A stretch of 5,905 nt of DNA from Actinomycetota bacterium. Lineage in GTDB: Bacteria; Actinomycetota; Acidimicrobiia; Acidimicrobiales; Ilumatobacteraceae. This document shows positions 1 to 5,594 of this stretch, piece by piece. The position numbers were made by a program, and so were the translations under genes. The notes under the pieces are model-generated. The model was given only the letters and a program-made list of their open reading frames with translations, had not been told where the DNA came from and searched no databases. Location of the stretch: positions 1-5,905 of the forward strand of contig VERK01000141.1 in the NCBI GenBank assembly GCA_018882725.1. Reading direction: 5' to 3'. Position 1 is the first letter of the stretch. The number at the start of each line of letters is the position of its first letter.

Positions 1-1
1 G

Positions 2-688
2 CGCGAAGGCAGTGTGATCTGCGAACTCGGAACGGTCATTCTTCCTGAGTCGGAGTACGTGTACGACTTCTCGTTCCCGAAGGAGGGTGGCAAGCCCAAC
101 CCACACCTCTGGACCAACCCGCCGATGGCTCTCGAGTACGCAGCCATCATCCGCGACACTCTCACCGCCGCTGACGGCGCCAACGCCGCCACCTATCAAG
201 CGAACTACGAAGTGTTCGCGGTGAAAGTCGAGGCGTTGAGCGACGCGGTGCGCACGGCGTCCGAGACCATTGCGTCCGAGAAGCGCCAGTTGCTCACGTA
301 TCACGACGCCTATGCCTATTTCGCCAAGGAATACGGCTGGACGGTGATCGGCGCCATTCAGCCGTCGTCGTTCGACGAACCGACCGCCAAGGAAGTTGCC
401 GATCTCATCGATCAGGTGAAGCAGACCGGTGTTTCGGCTGTCTTCGGGAGTGAAGTGTTCCCGTCGACCGTTCTCGAGCAGATCGGCAACGAGACCGGAG
501 TCCGCTACGTCGACGTGTTGCGCGACGACGACCTTCTGGGTGCTCCCGGTGACCCCGAGCATTCGTGGCTCGGCCTCATGCGTTTCAACTACGTCACGAT
601 GGTCGAAGCCCTCGGTGGCGACGCCAGCGCCCTGAAATCAATCGACGTGAGCGACGTCGGTCCCGACAACGCGGTGTACCCGCAGTAA
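2..688 (+). CDS. Metal ABC transporter substrate-binding protein, TroA/ZnuA family (5'-truncated)
   Basis: Extracellular metal-binding component of a Zn/Mn/Fe-type ABC importer; it would hand the ion to the permease encoded downstream. Only the last 228 residues are present, reading in frame from base 2 to TAA at 686-688, so the signal peptide and first metal ligand are outside the window. Four landmarks of the TroA fold are visible (numbering from base 2). They are NPHLWTNP with His35, YHDAYAYFAKEYGW with His101, GSEVFPSTVLEQI with Glu151, and EHSWLGLMRFN with His187. In characterised family members the equivalent positions are His, His, Glu or His, and usually Asp, so the fourth position appears to be His here. 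The family is clear. The metal is not: ZnuA-like and Mn/Fe-binding proteins are too similar to separate from this fragment. The ATPase and permease genes follow at once, as expected for one operon. Confidence 0.93.
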   Translation, partial: REGSVICELGTVILPESEYVYDFSFPKEGGKPNPHLWTNPPMALEYAAIIRDTLTAADGANAATYQANYEVFAVKVEALSDAVRTASETIASEKRQLLTYHDAYAYFAKEYGWTVIGAIQPSSFDEPTAKEVADLIDQVKQTGVSAVFGSEVFPSTVLEQIGNETGVRYVDVLRDDDLLGAPGDPEHSWLGLMRFNYVTMVEALGGDASALKSIDVSDVGPDNAVYPQ

Positions 689-699
689 CGAGTTCCCTC

Positions 700-1527
700 A
701 TGGTCAAAGTCGACATTCCCCCGGCCCGTCTTGCGGGTGAGCCACTGGTGGCGTTCGAACACGTGTCGTGCGCGTACGGATCGAGCACGGTGATCGACGC
801 GGTCGACTTCGCCATCATCCCCGGTGAGTTCGTGGGCATCGTCGGTCCGTCGGGATCGGGCAAAACAACTGTTCTGCGCGCTCTGCTCGGTGCACTGGCG
901 CCGGTTCACGGCCACGTTCACCGCCGGGCGGGACTTCGCCTCGCGTACGTGCCGCAACTCGAGACGGTCGACTGGAACTTCCCAGTCACCGTGCGCGAAG
1001 TGGTGTCGATGAGTCGCCCGTCGCGTTCGTGGTGGCCACGTACCTCTCCGGCTGAGATTCGCGAGATCGACGAAGTGCTCGAGCGTTTGGGTCTGGGTGG
1101 ACTCGCCGGTCGACACATCCGCGAGTTGTCGGGTGGACAGCAGCAGCGCGTGTTCCTCGCGCGAGCCCTCACGCAGAAGCCCGATCTCCTGGTGCTCGAC
1201 GAACCCACTGCTGGTGTCGACGTTCGTACGCGCCACGAAGTCCTCCACGTTCTGGCCGACCTCAACGAGGCGACACCCGACGGCGACGGTGTGGCGATCG
1301 TTCTGACCACCCACGATCTCAACGGTTTGGCGGCCCACCTGCCGCGCGTGATCTGCTTCAACCGCACAGTCATCGCCGACGGTTCGCCCAACGACGTCTT
1401 GCGGCCCTATTTCCTCGAGCGCACCTACGGGGCGCCGATGGAAGTGCTCCAGCACGGTGGCATGCCGGTGGTCGTCGAGCATGGTGCCGACGACCTCCGC
1501 GAGCGCCTCAGCCGTCGGGGTGCCTGA
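700..1527 (+). CDS. Metal (Zn/Mn/Fe-type) ABC transporter ATP-binding protein
   Basis: Cytoplasmic ATPase that powers the metal importer, 275 residues, a normal size for ZnuC/MntB-like subunits. All nucleotide-binding elements are intact: Walker A GPSGSGKTT at 49-57, Q-loop Gln86 (YVPQLETVDW), signature LSGGQ at 143-147, Walker B LLVLDE at 163-168 with catalytic Glu168, D-loop AGVD at 171-174, and H-loop His205 in TTHD. The C-terminal stretch around RTYGAPMEVLQHGGMPVVV is typical of metal-type ATPases. The ATG at 700 was chosen because the homologous N-terminus begins here. The frame stays open upstream to 565, but that stretch lies inside the preceding gene and is not family-like. No clear Shine-Dalgarno sequence precedes it; the start lies 11 bases after the upstream stop, so translational coupling is plausible. 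Its end abuts or overlaps the permease gene. Confidence 0.95.
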   Translation: MVKVDIPPARLAGEPLVAFEHVSCAYGSSTVIDAVDFAIIPGEFVGIVGPSGSGKTTVLRALLGALAPVHGHVHRRAGLRLAYVPQLETVDWNFPVTVREVVSMSRPSRSWWPRTSPAEIREIDEVLERLGLGGLAGRHIRELSGGQQQRVFLARALTQKPDLLVLDEPTAGVDVRTRHEVLHVLADLNEATPDGDGVAIVLTTHDLNGLAAHLPRVICFNRTVIADGSPNDVLRPYFLERTYGAPMEVLQHGGMPVVVEHGADDLRERLSRRGA

Positions 1528-1528
1528 C

Positions 1529-2401
1529 GTGCTCGCGGTCGACTTCGCCGAACCGTTCCAATACGAGTTCTTCCGCAACGGACTCGTGATCGCCACGTTG
1601 GCTGGCGCATTGTGCGGACTCATCGGAGTCTTCGTCGTCTTGCGCAACATGAGCTACATCGGCCACGGTCTGAGTCACGCGATCTTCGGCGGGGCCGCAT
1701 TGGCGGCCGTACTCGAACTCAACTACTTCATCGGCGCCGGACTCTGGGGTTTGGCGTCGGGTCTGATGATCGGACGGGTGGCCCGGCGGCGCATCATCGG
1801 TGCCGATGCCGCCATTGGTGTGATCACCACGGCATCGTTCGCCATGGGCCTCGCTCTGCAGGCTCGCTACGGGCAGGCCAGCCGCAGTATCGACGCGGTG
1901 TTGTTCGGCAACGTGCTCGGCGTGTTCCCTGCTGACATCGCCGCGGTCGCCGGTGTGGGCGTCGTCAGCGCCATCGCGGTGGTGCTGCTCTATCGCAAAT
2001 TGTTGTTCACCACCTTCGACCCCGAAGTGGCGGCCGTGAGCGGCGTGCGAGTGCCGGCCATGGAAGCGACGCTGATGTTCTTGTTGTCGGCCACCATCCT
2101 CGTGACAGTACGTGTGATCGGTGTGCTTCTCATCTCGGCTCTGCTCGTACTGCCCGCCGTCACATCACGACTGCTCACCAACTCGTTCGGCCGCATGCTG
2201 TGGCTCTCACCGGTACTCGGTGCACTGTTCGGCGGTGTGGGCATGTACGCCAGTTGGTACGCCGACGTTCCCAGCGGTGCCGTGATCATCCTGTGCGGTA
2301 CGGCGGCGTTCATCGTCGCGTACCTGAGCGTCGGTGTGCGACGACGCGCGCGCGTGGCCGGCCTCGATCATCATTCGGGCCCGGCGCTCACCACCGGCTG
2401 A
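1529..2401 (+). CDS. Metal ABC transporter permease, ABC-3 family (ZnuB/MntB-like)
   Basis: Integral-membrane channel subunit of the metal importer, 290 residues from the chosen start, the usual length for the family. The N-terminus FAEPFQYEFFRNGL followed by hydrophobic residues 18-38 is characteristic of ABC-3 permeases, as are VLRNMSYIGHGLSHAIFGG (residues 37-55) and GADAAIGVITT (91-101). Further membrane segments fall near 52-82, 96-111, 121-155, 179-215 and 222-266, giving roughly seven to nine helices, many Ala/Val/Gly-rich. The start is uncertain. GTG at 1529 gives the family-like N-terminus and has GGGGTG (1517-1522) six bases upstream. In-frame GTG at 1520 would add three residues and overlap the ATPase gene by 8 bases. 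The short polar tail LDHHSGPALTTG is probably cytoplasmic and carries no recognised motif. Transcription ends towards the oppositely oriented operon, 26 bases away. Confidence 0.93.
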   Translation: MLAVDFAEPFQYEFFRNGLVIATLAGALCGLIGVFVVLRNMSYIGHGLSHAIFGGAALAAVLELNYFIGAGLWGLASGLMIGRVARRRIIGADAAIGVITTASFAMGLALQARYGQASRSIDAVLFGNVLGVFPADIAAVAGVGVVSAIAVVLLYRKLLFTTFDPEVAAVSGVRVPAMEATLMFLLSATILVTVRVIGVLLISALLVLPAVTSRLLTNSFGRMLWLSPVLGALFGGVGMYASWYADVPSGAVIILCGTAAFIVAYLSVGVRRRARVAGLDHHSGPALTTG

Positions 2402-2427
2402 GGATTGCTGCTCCGATCGTCGGCGGG

Positions 2428-3693
2428 TCAGAGAACCCAGACCGGACCATCGGGGGTGTCGCGCACTTCGATGCCGATGGCACCGAGGCGATCGCGAATC
2501 AAGTCGGACAAGTCGTAGCGCTTGTCGGCCCGAACCGCGCCGCGCAGTTCGATGAGCACGTTCATCACCGGAGCCAGGGCTTCGCGCGGATCGGCCAAGC
2601 CCTTCACCGCGGCATCGCCGAGGCGCACGATCATCGACCGCAGGGCCGCATGAGCGCGATCCATGGCGTCGCTCTGCAGAGTGTCGGCCGACCAGTTGCG
2701 AATCGACGTTTCGAGGTCGAGTGTGGCGCGCACGGCTCGAGCCGAGTCGCCAGCGGCCAGGGCGGCGTCGAATTCGGATTCGGCCCGGGCGACGTCGTCG
2801 GCCAGTGACAACGACCCGTCGCTCGAACCGGACGACGATGCATCGGTGCTCGGAGCGGTAGCGGTCGACGGTGGAGTCGTGACGGGAACCGACCCGCGGG
2901 CCGGATCGCGCAGTGCATCGATCGGCAGAACTCGTCCCGACTCGTACACGGTCGATGCACCGCGAATACGTACGGTGACCGTGCCGTTGCCGATGACCGT
3001 GGCGGTTCCGGCCTCGATGTCGATGATGAGGCCAGTGTGCTCGTCGACGCCGATCACGTGGGCCGAGGCCGGCAACTCGTCTTCGAGCATCGCGAGGCGG
3101 CGTTCGCCCAAGTAGCAGAACCGGGTGTCGTGATGTCCACCCTCGGAGTTGTCGTAGTGCGGGATGACCGCCACCTCGAGATCGATCACCGACAGCACGT
3201 CGAGACCGTCGAGCCAACGCGGCTCTTCGCCCACCTTGTAGATCTCGTAGACCGGCACGGTGTAGCGGCCGAGAGTGAGAGCAGCGGCCGACGCGAACGT
3301 GACCGCGCCGCCGGTCTGCAGTTTCGACCGAACCACGTCGGGCACCGCCGTGTCGGCCCATTGGCGCAACGCGTACGTCGGTGAACCCGGCCCGGCGAAC
3401 AGATAGTCGGCCTGACGAATGCGGCTCAGACCCTGTTCGACGTCGAGCAGATCGGCACCCTTCACACGAGTGAGCCCGGCGATCTCGATGGGATGGCCGA
3501 CACTTTGGCGGAAGTACTCGACTGCTCGCGATGCGAGTTCGGGTGCATTCTCCTGGAATCCGTAGGGCGTGTCGAGAACAACGGCGCGTGCACCGCTGGG
3601 AAGGCGAGCGATGAGTTCTCGGTGGTGCTTCATCATGGTGGGTGCGGTTTCACCCGAGCCCATGATCGTGAGAATGCGGGGGAGTGCGGTCAT
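2428..3693 (-). CDS. Peptidase S51/type-1 glutamine amidotransferase-like protein with CysS-type C-terminal domain
   Basis: A 421-residue two-domain protein. Residues 1-255 resemble the class-I-GATase-like S51 fold (peptidase E/cyanophycinase): an N-terminal strand with MGSGETAP (11-18), GPGSPTYALRQW (101-112), a candidate nucleophile Ser135 in FASAAA, and PHYDN with His179, then GGHHDTRFCYLGERRL (185-200). Known S51 enzymes use Ser-His in GxSAGA and HF/HY contexts; the flanking residues differ here, so catalysis is unproven. Residues about 268-297 form a Ser/Thr/Pro/Gly-rich linker. Residues about 303-421 resemble the C-terminal region of cysteinyl-tRNA synthetase: a helical part starting EFDAALAAGD, then LIELRGAVRADKRYDLSDL, IRDRLGAIGIEVRDTPDG and a terminal W. 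No synthetase catalytic domain (HIGH/KMSKS) is present. The ATG at 3693 overlaps the hydrolase stop by 4 bases, so the two are probably translated together. No signal peptide is seen, so it is probably cytoplasmic. Substrate unknown. Confidence 0.85.
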   Translation of the reverse strand: MTALPRILTIMGSGETAPTMMKHHRELIARLPSGARAVVLDTPYGFQENAPELASRAVEYFRQSVGHPIEIAGLTRVKGADLLDVEQGLSRIRQADYLFAGPGSPTYALRQWADTAVPDVVRSKLQTGGAVTFASAAALTLGRYTVPVYEIYKVGEEPRWLDGLDVLSVIDLEVAVIPHYDNSEGGHHDTRFCYLGERRLAMLEDELPASAHVIGVDEHTGLIIDIEAGTATVIGNGTVTVRIRGASTVYESGRVLPIDALRDPARGSVPVTTPPSTATAPSTDASSSGSSDGSLSLADDVARAESEFDAALAAGDSARAVRATLDLETSIRNWSADTLQSDAMDRAHAALRSMIVRLGDAAVKGLADPREALAPVMNVLIELRGAVRADKRYDLSDLIRDRLGAIGIEVRDTPDGPVWVL

Positions 3694-4604
3694 GCCAGAA
3701 AGCCGTTCTTCATGTTGGAGACGATCACTTCGGCCACGCGCTCGGGATGTTGCGCGTGTACGTCGTGGTGAGCGGGACGGAACCAGTGAACACGTGACTT
3801 CGCCAAGGCCTTGGTGGCGGCGTCGATCGAGCGATCCTTGTTGGCGGTCCAGGCCACGTCACCCGAGTCGGCAGGGATCCACAGGACGGGTCGGTCGATC
3901 TGCGGATACAGATCGGACGGACGGTGCTCCCACAGATGGCGGAGGATCGCGAGGTGGCGATCGAGAGTGAGCCACGGACGAATCGTGCCGTCGTCGAGCA
4001 CTTCGAAATTCGACAGTGACCCGATGATTCCGGACTCGGGCCAGTCGGAGTGCATCGAACGAATGGCCGCATCCATGCGACCACTGCGCGTGCCCAACAG
4101 GTTCGGTGGGCGCAAGGCGCGCGCACATTGATCCCACTCGGCGAACACGCGACCGAGTTCGATCATGCCGCCATCGACCGGGACCGCACCCACCACGCGA
4201 TCGCCGTGGCGATGAGCCGAGTGCACCACGACGTTGCCGCCCCACGACTGGCCGACGAAGACCGCGCGCAGCCACTCGAAATGATCGAGAACCTTCGCGA
4301 GGTCGTCGCTCACGGTGTCGAAGTCGTAGCCGGTGTCGGGTTTGTCGGAGAGTCCGTGACCGCGGAGGTCGACCGCCACCGATGCGATGCCTTGACGAGC
4401 CAAGGCCGATCCGACGCCGTCCCACATGCGCGCATTCGAGGCCAGGCCGTGAATCAGGAGAACGGGTGGCAGGGACGGGTCAACCGTCTGCGGCGTGCGC
4501 TCGATCGTGCGCAGCACCACGTTGTCCGAGGCCGGAACGGCCACGATTCGGCCATCGACGACCGGGAAGCGGTCGCGGCTTCGGAGTTCGTGGTCAGCGG
4601 ACAT
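3690..4604 (-). CDS. Alpha/beta-fold hydrolase
   Basis: A 304-residue protein with the alpha/beta-hydrolase fold; it would cleave an ester, epoxide, halide or C-C bond, and the sequence does not say which. The oxyanion-hole motif VLLIHGLASNARMWD has His52-Gly53. VAVDLRGHGLSDKP at 77-90 is the usual strand-loop. The nucleophile elbow is GQSWGG with Ser120. The likely acid is Asp246 or Asp249 in IPADSGDVAW, and the likely base is His280 in AHHDVHAQHPERVAEVI. The triad thus looks complete, and the length is typical. Residues 1-40 form a short extension before the core. ATG 4604 is the start used; GGGGA directly adjoins it, too close for a normal ribosome site, so a leaderless message is possible. 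It is the first gene of a minus-strand operon and its stop overlaps the start of the S51-like gene, implying joint expression. It diverges from larE. Confidence 0.9.
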   Translation of the reverse strand: MSADHELRSRDRFPVVDGRIVAVPASDNVVLRTIERTPQTVDPSLPPVLLIHGLASNARMWDGVGSALARQGIASVAVDLRGHGLSDKPDTGYDFDTVSDDLAKVLDHFEWLRAVFVGQSWGGNVVVHSAHRHGDRVVGAVPVDGGMIELGRVFAEWDQCARALRPPNLLGTRSGRMDAAIRSMHSDWPESGIIGSLSNFEVLDDGTIRPWLTLDRHLAILRHLWEHRPSDLYPQIDRPVLWIPADSGDVAWTANKDRSIDAATKALAKSRVHWFRPAHHDVHAQHPERVAEVIVSNMKNGFLA

Positions 4605-4663
4605 TCCCCGTGAGTCTGCCCGTACCCAGGGGCCGACCCACTCTCGCGTGGCACGATGGGGGT
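4605..4663. promoter_or_regulatory. Divergent intergenic region with candidate promoters for the hydrolase operon and larE
   Basis: This 59-base gap separates two divergent genes and must hold both promoters unless transcription starts elsewhere. On the plus strand CACGAT (4652-4657) matches TATAAT at the key A2, A5 and T6 positions and ends six bases before the larE GTG at 4664, the spacing expected for a leaderless transcript. On the minus strand CAGACT (complement of 4613-4618) ends eight bases before the hydrolase ATG. Neither has a convincing -35 box at 17-18 bases. A run of five G at 4658-4662 lies only one base from the larE GTG, too close to act as a normal Shine-Dalgarno sequence. 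No operator-like palindrome was found. The promoter calls are inference from short motifs. Confidence 0.35.
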
Positions 4664-5533
4664 GTGACTCTCCCGGTGAGCGACGAACTGAGCACGAAGA
4701 TCACCGCACTCGAGGATGTGCTGGTCGATCTCGGTTCGGTCGTGGTGGCCTTCAGCGGTGGCGCCGACTCGGCGTTCGTCGCGGCCATCGCCCACCGGGT
4801 GCTCGGTCGTGAGCGATCCCATGCCGTCACCGCGGTGTCACCCAGCCTGGCCGGCGAAGAAGAACGCGAGTGCCGACTTCTGGCCGACGAATGGAACCTG
4901 CGGTGGACGCCGGTCGACACCGCCGAGATGGAACGGGCCGCGTACCGCGCCAACGATCTCGATCGTTGTTATCACTGCAAAGCCGAACTCATGGACGTGG
5001 TCGCACCCATCGCCGAACGAGAGCGCGCCACTGTGGTGTTGGGAGTCAATGTCGACGATCTCGCCGATCATCGGCCGGGTCAACGGGCCGCCATCGAACG
5101 CGGTGCGGTGTTCCCGTTGGTGTTGGCCGGGTTCACCAAAGCCGATGTTCGCGAAGCGTCGCGCCGACTCGACCTGCGCACATGGGACAAACCGGCCGCG
5201 GCGTGTCTGGCCAGTCGTGTTCCGTACGGAACTCCGGTCACGGTGGAGATCCTCTCGCGGGTCGACCGGGCCGAAGCCGCGTTGCATCGGCTCGGTTTCC
5301 GTCAGGTTCGTGTTCGCCACTACGGCGAGATCGCCCGGCTCGAAGTGGACGAAACCGAGTTGGCTCGCGCGGTGTCGGCGCGTCACGCCGTGATCGAGGC
5401 GGTCAAGGGTGCGGGCTATCGCTACGTCACCCTCGACCTGGAGGGATTCCGTAGCGGAAACCTCAACCCCCGATCGGTTGCCGACGACCGAGCCGCCAGC
5501 GACGGTTCGGCGTTCGACTCCCGCCGCCCGTAG
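4664..5533 (+). CDS. larE: ATP-dependent sulfur transferase LarE (nickel-pincer cofactor biosynthesis)
   Basis: Cytoplasmic PP-loop enzyme, 289 residues. LarE proteins activate the pyridinium dicarboxylate made by LarB with ATP and insert sulfur, before LarC adds nickel to give the NPN cofactor of lactate racemase and relatives. The PP-loop is AFSGGADSAF with SGGxDS at 31-36. Other family blocks are RCYHCKAEL (101-109), GVNVDDLADHRPG (127-139), WDKPAAACLASRVPYG (174-189), RVRHYGEIARLEV (216-228) and YRYVTLDLEGFRSG (252-265). Cys181 corresponds to the sacrificed Cys176 of Lactobacillus plantarum LarE. The extra Cys102-x-x-Cys105 pair is absent from that enzyme and present in LarE forms reported to bind a [4Fe-4S] cluster. 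GTG 4664 was chosen for full N-terminal length; in-frame GTG 4676 is possible. No larB, larC or racemase gene lies in the window. The last 20 or so residues are polar and probably disordered. Confidence 0.9.
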   Translation: MTLPVSDELSTKITALEDVLVDLGSVVVAFSGGADSAFVAAIAHRVLGRERSHAVTAVSPSLAGEEERECRLLADEWNLRWTPVDTAEMERAAYRANDLDRCYHCKAELMDVVAPIAERERATVVLGVNVDDLADHRPGQRAAIERGAVFPLVLAGFTKADVREASRRLDLRTWDKPAAACLASRVPYGTPVTVEILSRVDRAEAALHRLGFRQVRVRHYGEIARLEVDETELARAVSARHAVIEAVKGAGYRYVTLDLEGFRSGNLNPRSVADDRAASDGSAFDSRRP

Positions 5534-5542
5534 CGCCGGGCG
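5525..5542 (+). terminator. GC-rich hairpin spanning the larE stop codon, possible terminator
   Basis: CGCCCG at 5525-5530 and CGGGCG at 5537-5542 are perfect inverted complements with a 6-base loop, TAGCGC. The larE stop codon TAG (5531-5533) lies in the loop. The six pairs are all G:C, so the hairpin should be stable. No T-run follows, so it is not a classical intrinsic terminator; hairpins without U-tracts are sometimes proposed as terminators in high-GC actinomycetes. It may instead be a chance feature of GC-rich DNA. Confidence 0.3.
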
Positions 5543-5548
5543 TAGGGT
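5543..5548 (+). promoter_or_regulatory. Candidate -10 element upstream of the LLM oxidoreductase gene
   Basis: TAGGGT fits the relaxed actinobacterial -10 pattern TAnnnT and lies about 46 bases before the GTG start. It is followed by the 8-base palindrome TCCCGGGA (5549-5556). No -35 box is evident at the usual spacing; TTCGAC at 5513-5518 is 24 bases away, too far. The presence of the hairpin and a separate ribosome site suggests the gene can be transcribed independently of larE, but this promoter call is weak. Confidence 0.25.
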
Positions 5549-5581
5549 TCCCGGGAGGGTTCGGCCCGTCGCCGACCCGTC

Positions 5582-5589
5582 GAAAGGGG
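5582..5589 (+). promoter_or_regulatory. Shine-Dalgarno sequence of the LLM oxidoreductase gene
   Basis: GAAAGGGG ends five bases before GTG 5595. It is the clearest purine-rich ribosome binding site in the window and fixes the GTG as the start. The other genes here rely on coupling, weak sites or possibly leaderless starts. Confidence 0.75.
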
Positions 5590-5594
5590 TTCTC

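Noticed and set aside
589..1650. Long open frame on the minus strand (353 codons) opposite the ABC ATPase
   Set aside because: The translation is Arg/Thr/His-rich with no recognisable domain, and the plus strand encodes a complete ATPase with all motifs. Long antisense frames are expected in high-GC DNA.
2402..2438. Possible bidirectional terminator between the convergent operons
   Set aside because: Only 4-bp stems were found (CCGA/TCGG at 2413-2423 and GGGT/ACCC at 2425-2438) with no T-tract in either direction; too weak to call.
2803..2890. Ser/Thr/Pro/Gly-rich segment of the S51-CysS_C protein as a frameshift or junction of two separate genes
   Set aside because: The frame is continuous with no stop. 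The composition fits a flexible interdomain linker, and no start codon with a ribosome site is evident for a separate C-terminal protein.
2207..3361. Long open frame on the minus strand (384 codons) in another frame of the S51-like gene
   Set aside because: The product is strongly Arg-rich and low in hydrophobic residues, typical of an off-frame shadow. The overlapping frame has domain matches, and this frame would also run through the permease 3' end.
4106..4663. Upstream in-frame extension of larE
   Set aside because: The extension translates to an Arg-rich sequence lying antisense to the alpha/beta-hydrolase; LarE homology begins only just before the PP-loop, so GTG 4664 is preferred.
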